From Bolinopsis microptera (taxonomy: Eukaryota > Ctenophora > Tentaculata > Lobata > Bolinopsidae), in contig NC_087074.1 in NCBI RefSeq assembly GCF_026151205.1, positions 19,140,740 to 19,204,739 of the forward strand: a stretch of DNA of 64,000 bases. The letters run 5' to 3'. Under the pieces are notes generated by a model. It had not been told where the DNA came from. It worked only from the letters and a program-made list of their open reading frames with translations, and ran no database searches. The translations under genes and the position numbers were made by a program. Below are positions 54,477-64,000 of this stretch, one piece after another (position 1 is the first letter of the stretch; every line of letters starts with the position of its first letter).

Positions 54477-57400
54477 ATGTCTTACCCTACCATAAAATGT
54501 GGAGTGAGTGAGATGCCAGTAGTTGGACTGGGGACCTGGCAAAGTAAGCCCGGTGTAGTTGGAGCAGCTGTAGAGACTGCACTCAGTGTTGGATACAAAC
54601 ACATCGACTGTGCTCATGTAGGTTTTGCGACTTTTTGCTGCAATTTCATTCAATTCTTTTAGACTTTGGCATCCAAATTTTTTAAGCACAAAGCTCATTA
54701 AAGTCTTAATATTGTGTCACCGTGTGATCCACTGTAAGTATTTAACCAATTTTAATTGCGGACTCTTAGGTTTATCAGAACGAAGCTGAAATTGGTGAAT
54801 CTTTTGCAAAGATGTTCGGCGAGGGTGGAATAAAGAGGGAGGAAATATTCATCACCAGCAAACTCTGGAATACATTCCACCGGGCCGATGAGGTGATTTA
54901 TTCAATTAATTTGTTAAATAACTAAAAGATTATATATTTTTGTTAATTCAATTGTTAATTCAATTAATTGTGCTCTGTACTGAATAATCGTCCTAGATAG
55001 TAAAAATTGACGGTACAATTATCTAGAACCAACGTTTTGTTGTTTACAGGTTGAAGCAGCATGTGATACAACCCTCAAAAACCTACAACTCGAATATCTG
55101 GATCTGTACTTGATTCACTGGCCGGTTGCTCTGGAACCAGGCAAAGGGACCCTGTTTCCCGTGGTGGGTACTTGTTTTTGAATTGCGGAATTTCTAGTGT
55201 TTTTGATTAAAAAGTGTGTTTATTTCATGTTATAAAAAGACACGATGCCGTGGCCGTGCACCTAAGTCAAGGATACTAAAGGTATTAAATATTAAATTCT
55301 ATGATATTACGATCTGCCTCGTAGCTCGTACTTACTGAAAGAGCTTACATAAAAATAATAAGATTGTTTTTAGGATGATGACAAAGTTTCGATGATGGAC
55401 ACCAAGTCCCCATCATTCGCTGAAACCTGGGGAGCATTAGAAAAACTGGTTGAATCGGGAAAGTGCAAAAATATTGGTCTCTCCAACTTCAATATTGCTC
55501 AGGTAATCTTTGTGATGTGGCCTAGATTTAGAATATGTTAAATATGACTGCATCAATAGATCAAAAATGTTTTATAATGATCTCGTAGTCCAATATCTGT
55601 CAATCGTTCATCATAATAAAAAGACTTTAGAAACACATGCATTTTTTTAGATCGAAGAAGTTCTTGGCTGTGCTAAGATCAAACCCGCCAACCTTCAAGT
55701 GGAGTCCCATGCCCATCTACCTAATTTGGAACTTCTCGATTTCTGCAAGAAACACGGCATGTCCTTTGTCGCGTACAGCCCTCTAGGTAGCTTTTATTAC
55801 ATTTTAGACGTTCAAATATATCGAGTATTATAGATTTTTTTGATTCACCCAGTATGGTTCTACTTCAAGATAGCTTCAAAAATAAAATCTCCTTCTCCAT
55901 CATGTAATAAAGTGTAGTTGTGGCTCTAAAAATGACAGCGTTCATTTTATCCAGCTCCACGACATCCTACCTGAAAATATTTAACCCTTATTCAACTCTC
56001 TTCCGAACCCTAATCACACTCACAACCCTCACCATAACACGTACACACAGGTAACCCTCACCATAACACGTACACACAGGTAACCCTCACCATAACACGT
56101 ACACACAGGTAACCCTCACCATAACACGTACACACAGGTAACCCTCACCATAACACGTACACACAGGTAACCCTCACCAGGACACGTACACACAGGTAAC
56201 CCTCACCATAACACGTACACACAGGTAACCCTCACCATAACACGTACACACAGGTAACCCTCACCATAACACGTACACACAGGTTACCCTCACCATAACA
56301 CGTACACACAGGTAACCCTCACCATAACACGTACACACAGGTAACCCTCACCATAATACGTACACACAGGTAACCCTCACCATAACACGTACACACAGGT
56401 AACCCTCAACATAACACGTACACACAGGTAACCCTCACCAGGACACGTACACACAGGTAACCCTCACCATAACACGTACACACAGGTAACCCTCAACATA
56501 ACACGTACACACAGGTAACCCTCACCATAACACGTACACACAGGTAACCCTCACCATAACACGTACACACAGGTAACCCTCACCATAACACGTACACACA
56601 GGTAACCCTCACCATAACACGTACACACAGGTAACCCTCACCATAACACGTACACACAGGTAACCCTCACCATAACACGTACACACAGGTAACCCTCACC
56701 ATAACACGTACACACAGGTAACCCTCACCATAACACGTACACACAGGTAACCCTCACCAGGACACGTACACACAGGTAACCCTCACCATAACACGTACAC
56801 ACAGGTAACCCTCACCATAATACGTACACACAGGTAACCCTCACCATAACACGTACACACAGGTAACCCTCACCATAACACGTACACACAGGTAACCCTC
56901 ACCATAACACGTACACACAGGTAACCCTCAACATAACACGTACACACAGGTAACCCTCACCAGGACACGTACACACAGGTAACCCTCACCATAACACGTA
57001 CACACAGGTAACCCTCAACATAACACGTACACACAGGTAACCCTCACTATAACACGTACACACAGGTAACCCTCACCATAACACGTACACACAGGTAACC
57101 CTCACCATAACACGTACTTGCAGGTAATCCAGGCAGTGTTTTCCGTAAGGAAGACCAGGTTGATCTGTTGCACGAGGAGGAGGTTCTGAAGATAGGTCAG
57201 AAACACGGAGTTACCGCTGGACAGGTCCTCATTCGATACCAAGTGGAGAAAGGTATTGTGTAGAAAAACAAATTAGATCTACCTGTAGATTTTTATTGGA
57301 AATAAAAATAAAAATTCTTTGCCCTTATGTTGGTCAATAAGATCTGTACCTTTATCTTTTCCCAGGCAATGCAGTGATCCCAAAAAGTGTCACACCGTCC

Positions 57401-57562
57401 AGAATTGAAGAGAACCTCAATGTGTTTGGTTTCTCTCTTGATGCCGCTGATATGGAAACTCTGAATAACCTGTACAAGAAAGCTGGACCTAAAGGTTATC
57501 GCACCTGCAATGTTCTTCATTGGCAGAATTCGCCAAACTACCCCTTTACTTCTGAGCTTTAG
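54477..57562 (+). CDS. Aldo-keto reductase 1 of tandem array, 322 aa
   Basis: Seven exons: 54477-54617, 54770-54892, 55050-55163, 55374-55502, 55651-55786, 57124-57252, 57366-57562; intron phases 0,0,0,0,1,1; 969 nt. An aldose/aldehyde-reductase-type (AKR1-like) TIM barrel that reduces carbonyls with NADPH in the cytosol. Catalytic tetrad: D44 and Y49 (HIDCAHVYQNE), K78 (ITSKLW), H111 (LIHWP). Also GLSNFNI, LQVES, YSPLG and the cofactor motif [14 protein letters not shown]. Trp21 in VGLGTW is the usual substrate-pocket Trp. Length is normal. Intron 5 carries a 1.1-kb minisatellite. The start is the ATG before SYPTIKCG; an upstream GTG in frame is not used in animals. Substrate is unknown. Confidence 0.93.
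56024..57123 (+). repeat. 30-bp minisatellite, about 37 units, in AKR1 intron 5
   Basis: Unit: CAGGTAACCCTCACCATAAC plus ACGTACACAC. Rare variants (CACCAGGACAC, AACATAACAC, ATAATACG) recur in the same order in two places (56340-56520 and 56815-57040), so the array grew partly by multi-unit duplication. The last unit runs directly into the true acceptor (ACGTACTTGCAG/GTAATCC) of exon 6, from which the unit seems to derive. Each unit has an AG/GTAA junction. Confidence 0.97.
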
Positions 57563-58225
57563 AGAAACTCATGACTCTGTCATGTGCTTTAAACTAGAAT
57601 TTAAGCTAGCATTTATTTTATATTATTATGGGAAAAAGCATTAGTTTTTAAATAATTAAGATTATAACATTTTTAACTTATCCTACATCAAGGCTACTTC
57701 TTTGATTGTCATCGTAGTTTTACTTTGACCGGGTTTAATGCCCATCATTCTCTGAAATTAATAATCATTTTTACCGGGTTATTACCCATTATTTTCTGCA
57801 TTTTTATCAGAAATTTGAGATTATTTTTAAAATAGGTATAATTGTGATTAATTGCATCTAGTTTTGTTATCATGTAGTAAGAAAACTTTGAAGTGACCAA
57901 CACTATTACATCGTTTTATTTAGTAATTATAAATACGGTCCACAATTAAGATATTATCTGGACATCTTTATAATTTACGTTATTACATACCCGGGCATGC
58001 CCGTATAAAAGGAAGATTCCGTATTGATAGCAAGATTTTGTACTAGCACGATTACCATCTCCTTTCTCAAAGATTCAATCCTGAAATTGAATTCCAATTT
58101 GAAACTTAAAGTACCAACAAAATTTCAATTTGTCAGGTATCCACTGCATTTTTCAGAGGAATTAGATAATGGCGAAGGATAATATAACCTAACCTGTTAA
58201 TTTAAAAGATATCAACCATTTCAGA
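57563..58225. other. Intergenic gap between AKR 1 and AKR 2
   Basis: Holds the 3' end of the first AKR gene and the promoter of the second. A TTACCGGGTT-type motif (GACCGGGTTTAATGCCCATCATTCTCTG and ACCGGGTTATTACCCATTATTTTCTG) occurs twice at about 57728-57800. Confidence 0.5.
57992..58010 (+). promoter_or_regulatory. Core promoter candidate of AKR 2: palindrome plus TATA box
   Basis: A perfect 12-bp palindrome CGGGCATGCCCG (57992-58003) abuts TATAAAA (58004-58010), 216 bp before the ATG. GGGCATGCCC fits the p53-family half-site pattern RRRCWWGYYY; only one half-site is seen. A TTTCAG directly before AATG at 58220 may be the acceptor of a 5' UTR intron. Confidence 0.45.
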
Positions 58226-61200
58226 ATGTCTATTTCAACAATAACATGCGGAGTAAGCCAGATGCCAGTTGTAGGATTTGGAACCTCCAAAACCAGTGAT
58301 CCCCAAGCTGCTGTTGAAATGGCATTGAACACCGGATATAGACATATTGACTGTGCTCATGTAGGTTTATATTTTTTGTTATTCTTTCGAAAATGTTTAT
58401 TGGGGCCAGAAAATAGAGCGCTGTCCAGTGTCCACGTATTATAAACCAAAGTGAAGGTAAACTAAAAAGAGCCTCGCAGACCGTTTTATCAAATTTGATG
58501 TCAATAATGCTCATGTTTAAATCCAGGTTTACCGGAATGAGGTGGAGATTGGTCGTGCATTCTCTAAAACCTTCGCCACTGGTGATATTCAGAGAGAAGA
58601 GGTATTCATTACCGGTAAACTATGGTCCACTTCTCATCGGGGCAGTCATGTAAGTGTGTTCTTAAGTGGGGTGGGGGTGGGGGGGGGAATAATGGAATAA
58701 AATGGAGAATTACTCAAGGGTTTTTCCATTTTCTCCATAGAAAAAGTTTTCATTTTATGCAATTTTATGCCATTGGCCCCCCCCCCCCCTGGAAAATAGT
58801 TTTGTATTATCATTTGAGAACTTTTAAAATATAATTTCGAACAATTATTCATCACAATTATACTCAACTTTTTTATTGGAAAACTTTGCAAAAATAAATG
58901 TAATAAAATAAATTTAGTAGAATAAATGTAATAAAGGATAAACAAAATTAGTGCTCACAAAATAAAAAGACTCAGCGCTAAAAGACTAACGATTACAGAA
59001 AAATAGGACAGCAGACTATTTTACTGATATGCGATATAGGACACTCATTATTAAATTATTACATTATTATATTATTATAATATTATCATAACTGTTATGG
59101 GAAATAACAAAAATTTTTCAAATATACTCCCTCATTCAATTATGATGGGATCTATAATTGTTGTAATTCTATTGAACTACGTTTGAAGCCCGTTTCTTAG
59201 GAGTTATAATGGATAAAAAACTGAACTGGTCGCAACATATTTCTGCCATGAAAATGAAAATGGCCAGATACATTAGAGTCAATAGTCATGTACAAACTTA
59301 AAAAATATTTGCCTCTGGAAGCACGTTTACAAATATATCACAGCTTTGTGCAGTCTCACCTTAATTACTGATCCCTCGTCTGGGGTTTTGCTGCCAAGTC
59401 CCATATAGAAAACAACAAATGGGTCTTAGAGCAATACTACCAGGTTTCGTTAATTACTGGTACAAAGATGGTACTCCACCATGACCAGTAAGTACCAAGT
59501 CCGGTTTCTATGTACACAAAATTTAACAGTTCATAGTATCATCATAAAGAATGCATTAGTCTGAAGTTGAAAAACTTCCCAAGTCTAGTGCCTCCCTATA
59601 TAAAGAAAACGATACCTAACAGTGCACCAATATTTAAAGTCGCCGATCCGGATTCGAGTCTTATAACTCTATGGTCAGATGAATACGGTAAACACCCTTA
59701 CAGTTACAATAATTCGGTATTCTACAAAGGTCCACTATTAGCAATAAACAGATATAGTGTCGCACTGTCGCAGCAACTTCTTTGCCAAGTCTCAACCGTA
59801 ATGCTGATAAAAACTCTGTCTCAATACCATAAGCACGCCCTCAAGCATCACAAAAGCAATTTCACTGCATACCATCTCAGTTACACTGCCAACAATTCAC
59901 CAGCAACAACGGCATGTTGCTATCATATTTTATGCCATTGGCTCCCCAGTCCCCCCCAACGGAGCTGTTGCTTATCTTGTTTAAATCTATAATGTTTAAT
60001 ATATTGTTACAGGTAGAGCCTGCCTGTGATAAGACATTATCTGATTTGCAGCTTCATTATCTCGACCTTTATCTGATTCATTGGCCTGTCGCATTTGAGC
60101 CTGGCAAGGGTTCCTTAAATCCAATGGTATGGTTATTTTTTTAAATCTTTGCTAAAAATGACCTAGATAATATTCAGTTCACTTGATAGTTTATTTATCA
60201 TATTGTTCTATATTTTATCCACATAAATGTATTAAGTTAAGCACTTTGTGTTGTTACAGCATAATTTCTCTCAGGATGATAACAATGTAAGGTTGATGGA
60301 CACTCAATCTCCGTCCCTATCGGAAACCTGGACTGCAATGGAGAAATTGGTGGAGTCAGGAAAATGCAAAAATATTGGTCTCTCTAACTTCAATATACAG
60401 CAAGTAATTCATCATCTTGTTTCCCTAGAGAAGCAATACTTTTTAAATGGTTGTTGTTAGTTATGAGGTCATTGTGAAGCGATCAAAAATTGGCAAGACA
60501 GTGTATGTTAATATGTTTCTAAGTCTTCTGAAGAAATCAAAACGCTTAGAATTAGTCTTCTTTAGTTATTCTTGTTGTCTATTCATAATATCGAACAAAA
60601 ATTTTGAAATTGTTTTCATACATTGAACTTAACTTATTATTACAAAAATTGATTTTAATGCATCACGTCATCATTATCAATAAACTTCAGATAAAAGAAG
60701 TGCTTAAAAATGCTACGATTAAACCAGCTTGCCTTCAAGTGGAATCCCACCCTCTTTTTCCAAACTTGGAGCTTCTTGAGTTCTGCAAGAACAATGACAT
60801 CGCTTTCGTTTCTTACAGCCCTCTAGGTATTTCCAGACATATCTGTTCTTACTGTTGCAGCAGATTCTGCTTATAAAACTTTGACAAAAATCGCTCAATT
60901 TTTTCAAATACCCCCTTGCCAACTGTCATCATCAACCTCTTCAGGAGCCCCGGGAAGATCATGGAAGAAGGAAGACCAGTTGGATCTGTTAAATGATGAA
61001 GATGTTCTAAAAATAGCACTCAAACACGATGTGACTGCTGGGCAGGTTCTTATTAGATACCAGGTTGACAAAGGTAAGTGTGCTCAGTGATGGTGATAAA
61101 GTTCTGTCATGAAATACACGCCGCCATATCATATTATTTGATGTCGAATATAACTTGTGATTGATGCCTTTTTCGGAATCACCTTTTTTAAGCCTGTCCA

Positions 61201-61441
61201 AGACTTAGCATGTTAATTTGTTAAATGATTTTTTAATGACTCAGGAAATGCTGTTATCCCTAAAAGTTCTTCTCAATCCCGAATAACGGAAAACTTTAAT
61301 GTTTTGGGCTTTTCTTTGGATTCCACTGACATGGGCTGCCTGAATAAGCTTCACAAGAAAGCCGGACCCTACGGATACCGTGTTTATCTGTGCCCTGATT
61401 TCAAACACTCTCCGCTTTACCCATTTCCTTCTGAGATTTAA
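58226..61441 (+). CDS. Aldo-keto reductase 2 of tandem array, 325 aa
   Basis: Seven exons: 58226-58360, 58527-58649, 60013-60126, 60260-60403, 60691-60826, 60945-61073, 61245-61441; phases as in the neighbour; 978 nt. Tetrad D42, Y47 (HIDCAHVYRNE), K76 (ITGKLW) and H109 (LIHWP) is intact, as are [23 protein letters not shown] and [14 protein letters not shown]. The pocket Trp is Ser21 here (GFGTSKT), and exon 4 begins with five extra residues (HNFSQ), a loop change likely to alter substrate choice. Intron 2 holds a LINE scrap and a small G/C-run repeat. It lies 664 bp from the first AKR gene on the same strand and is a tandem duplicate of it. Confidence 0.93.
58665..58795. mobile_element. Small MITE-like repeat with G-run and C-run ends
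   Basis: About 130 bp in AKR 2 intron 2. A run of G followed by AATAATGGAATAAAATGGA is answered, inverted and imperfect, by AATTTTATGCCATTGG and a run of C. The right-end motif ATTTTATGCCATTGGC recurs at 59926-59943 followed by another C-rich stretch. Confidence 0.45.
59190..59925 (+). mobile_element. Decayed LINE reverse transcriptase C-terminal fragment
   Basis: Plus-strand frames read [18 protein letters not shown] and, frameshifted, [19 protein letters not shown] then VQSHLNY, stop, SLVWGF: the thumb/tail of jockey/CR1-type RT proteins. A further frame (59567-59992) reads [20 protein letters not shown]. Several stops and frameshifts show it is old. It sits in AKR 2 intron 2. Confidence 0.6.
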
Positions 61442-62090
61442 TATGGGACTTTCAGTAATTCTGTAGAATTCCGATCGCAAATGGTCTGTTTATTCCAGCC
61501 TCCAGTTTTAATTCCATCCTTTTGAAGTTCTACCGACAGTTTTTGTAAATCAAGTGAGTATAATAGATATTCAATTTTATTAAATTATTGTTAACAAATT
61601 TCAAAACACTTTCTTAGTTTTTAAATGAATTTATTTTAAAGATTCGAATAAAGAGTCATTCATATCATTTTAAACCTTTATGTGATTGTAAATTTGGCTT
61701 TTTATCCGCAGAGTTTATATTTATAACTTTATCAAGTTTCATGATTTCACCAACACATCCTTGTTGAAATGTTGACAGTTTTTGGCAGTTAGTTATTTAT
61801 TTCAAAAAATTCTTTAAATCTTTGGTTAATTCTCTCGTTTAATTGCAGCACGCCTTGATGAGATTAAAACTGCTATGAAATGCTCGATTCTACATTATTC
61901 AAAAATCTTAAATATCACTCGCTAAGTTGTATACACTATACAAGTACATAGTACTGATATTGTATACTGGTAGAACAATTCTTTTCTATGCAAAATAGAA
62001 AGTGAACTGTATAATATATGATCACATTAGCAAACTTGAAAGCTGGAGACAGTGGCCTCACTGAAGTTCTGTGGTGTTGTCTGACCGACC
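61442..62090. other. Intergenic gap between AKR 2 and AKR 3
   Basis: 3' region of the second AKR gene, with AT-rich sequence, and the promoter region of the third. No other feature seen. Confidence 0.5.
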
Positions 62091-64000
62091 ATGTCTATTC
62101 CAACAATACCGTGCGGAGTAAGCCAGATGCCAGTAGTTGGGTTTGGAACGTCTCGAACTAAAGATCCCAGAGGTGAAGTAGAGATGGCTCTGGCAGCTGG
62201 ATACAGACACGTTGACTGTGCTTACGTAAGTTAAACTATTTCCTGTCAATCGTTATCCCACTGTGTTACTCCTTGGTGGAAGTTAAAATACCGTCATCTC
62301 CATGACACTTCTTATTCCAAACTAGCATCACCAATCAGTGTTACGATAATGAACCAGAGATTGGCCAGGCTTTCTCCAAGATGTTTACTAATGGCAGTAT
62401 AAAAAGAGAAGACATGTTCATTACAAGCAAACTTTGGGGCACCTTCCAGAGAGGTCATCTGGTAAGTAACATCATAAGATTAACTATTCACGTTCTGGAT
62501 ATCTTTTCAGTAATGACCTTCAACAAAGATCAATTGCTTTATTCCGTTTACAGATGATATTTTTCCTGTTTTAAGGTTGAGACTGCATGTAACGAAACAC
62601 TATCTAATCTGCAACTGGATTACCTGGACCTTTACCTGATACACTGGCCCATGCCACTGGAACCTGACGATAAAGGGGGCTATGATCCTGAGGTAAATCA
62701 AGTGTTTTTATACTTCTTTAGCCTTATTATCGTTTATTTTGTAGTTATTTTCCACCTCATTGTCCCTCTTGTGCTCATGAAGCTTACATACAGCACACAC
62801 AAAACCACTATCCACTAGTACATTCTTATCTTCAGAGTAAGATTGATCCGAACCCCCCGCCGTTTTCTGAGACCTGGGCGGCAATGGAGAAGTTGGTGGA
62901 ATCAGGAAAATGCAGAAACATCGGTCTCTCTAACTTCAATATAGATCAGGTTATTTATATATTATGTATATTATGTAATATCTATCTTATTACAACGGTT
63001 ATTAGTGAATATGATTAACTCGGTCGTAATGTAAATGTTCTGTATGTAAACCAAGTTTCTTTACTAGTTTCTTTACTAGTTTCTTTACTAGTTTCTTTGA
63101 AATAGTTTCTTTACTAGTTTTTTACAAGTGTCTTTACTAGTTTCTTTACTAGTTTCTTTACTATACTAACGATTAAAAACGTTTGCAGATACAAGAGGTT
63201 TTAGATTGTGCTAAAATAAAACCTGTAAACCTCCAAGTTGAGTCCCACCCCCTCTTTCCTAACACAGAACTTCTTGAGTTCTGCAAGAAGCATGGCATAT
63301 CTTTCGTCTCATTCGGCCCCTTAGGTATTCACTTTTAACAATTTTAAATAAAATAGCGAAACAGCATGAATAACAATTAGTTTAACTAGCAGGAACCCGT
63401 CTAACCCTAAAATGGTGTCAAGACTCAAGAGACTAAAACAATTATTACCTATTTAATTCGCGTTTTTGACACCACTTGGGGTACCAAATTTTGGGCTCTA
63501 AAACTCCTATTTCTTGGCCAATTTTTTATTTTTTCACGCTGATTTGGAGGCCATTAAAGCATTTGACCCAGTCAAAAAAGTTTCAGTTGTATATCTTTTA
63601 CGGTTTTTGCAGAAATTATCGTTAAAGTTGATGCCGTGGTGTCAGTAAAATGGCACGGATAAATATATATATATATTTGAGACATTCAGTGAAACAGTAA
63701 AACACGAAATATATATATATATATATCGTCTCGCTTTATATATAGTAAGATGATTATTGATGAAATCATTTTTGTTACTATGACTTCATCCTGCAATGTA
63801 AAAAGTAAGATAATGTTGATGAAACATACCCAATTCTTTTAGATTAGTTATCTTTATGTTTTTGTCATTGTAACATACAGTATTCAGGAAGTCCAGGAAG
63901 AACGTGGAAGAAGGAAGATCAGATAAGTTTGTTAGATGATGAAGATGTTCTAAAAATAGCACAGAAACACAATGTGACAGCTGGAAAAGTACTTTTGAGA
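62091..64000 (+). CDS. Aldo-keto reductase 3 of tandem array (cut by window end)
   Basis: Exons in the window: 62091-62225, 62339-62461, 62576-62692, 62836-62949, 63189-63324, and 63888 onward. Intron phases match the other two genes. Tetrad D42, Y47 (HVDCAYCYDNE), K76 (ITSKLW) and H109 (LIHWP) is present; the motif has Tyr45-Cys46 where the neighbours have His-Val. The pocket Trp is again Ser21 (GFGTSRT). Exon 4 is shorter than in gene 2 (38 against 48 codons), a second sign that this loop varies. Later parts read FVSFGPLG and SPGRTWKKEDQI, with exon 6 ending beyond the window. The last exon, with the cofactor-binding IPKS motif, must lie downstream. Confidence 0.93.
63058..63165 (+). repeat. 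TTTCTTTACTAG tandem repeat
   Basis: About eight units of 12-14 bp (AGTTTCTTTACT) with two variants, in AKR 3 intron 4, just before the acceptor of exon 5. Confidence 0.85.
63660..63728. repeat. (AT)n tracts
   Basis: Two ATATATATATATAT runs (63663-63676 and 63709-63726) about 32 bp apart in AKR 3 intron 5. Confidence 0.85.

Noticed and set aside
56024-57123. CRISPR-like array (regular 30-bp repeats)
   Set aside because: No distinct spacers, only head-to-tail units inside an intron of an animal gene; it is a minisatellite.

Overview
This is a window of an animal nuclear genome, AT-rich and heavy with mobile elements. Evidence: spliced genes with GT-AG introns and consistent phases, secreted or membrane proteins rich in disulphide modules, single-copy eukaryotic genes (TRAPPC4, NADPH oxidase, a DDX11-type helicase), and Penelope, LINE and pogo elements. 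The mix suggests an invertebrate, perhaps cnidarian-like, but I cannot name the species. Genes were assembled by hand from frames, splice sites and phase matching. No transcript supports them.

Layout. (1) 200-8949, minus: an 11-exon gene that reads cleanly as a 705-residue type I receptor kinase (signal peptide, Cys-rich ectodomain, one membrane span, non-RD kinase). An intronless glycine-N-acyltransferase-like gene (3624-4493) lies inside its largest intron on the same strand. (2) 8950-19829: no convincing gene. It holds minisatellites, a segmental duplication, an old LINE scrap and a nested transposon block with two pogo-type DDE copies. (3) 19830 to at least 37358, plus: a secreted or receptor ectodomain gene with signal peptide, Cys-rich and sushi-like modules, an unrecognised 150-residue module, and a recently duplicated run of GCC2/GCC3-type Cys-rich exons. 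Its introns hold an antisense, decayed DDX11/CHL1 helicase fragment, a 3.9-kb foldback element encoding a PIN-like/CXC protein, and a 5'-truncated LINE. (4) 38.4-49.5 kb: a 2.4-kb GGA-repeat element with terminal inverted repeats, a full-length Penelope-like element, the remains of a NADPH oxidase (minus), a GC-rich nested foldback and a retroelement ORF1-like fragment. (5) 49859-53975, plus: a complete four-exon TRAPPC4 gene. (6) 54477-64000, plus: a tandem array of three aldo-keto reductase genes, the third running off the window. All share intron positions and phases and keep the Asp-Tyr-Lys-His tetrad.

The genes do not form one pathway. The AKR array is a local gene family. The two long Cys-rich genes are divergently oriented receptor-like genes about 11 kb apart. 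The points most worth a second look are the receptor kinase with its nested acyltransferase, the PIN/CXC foldback element, the intronic AKR minisatellite in which every 30-bp unit carries a CAG/GTAA splice-like junction, the GGA element, and the frameshifted NOX fragment.
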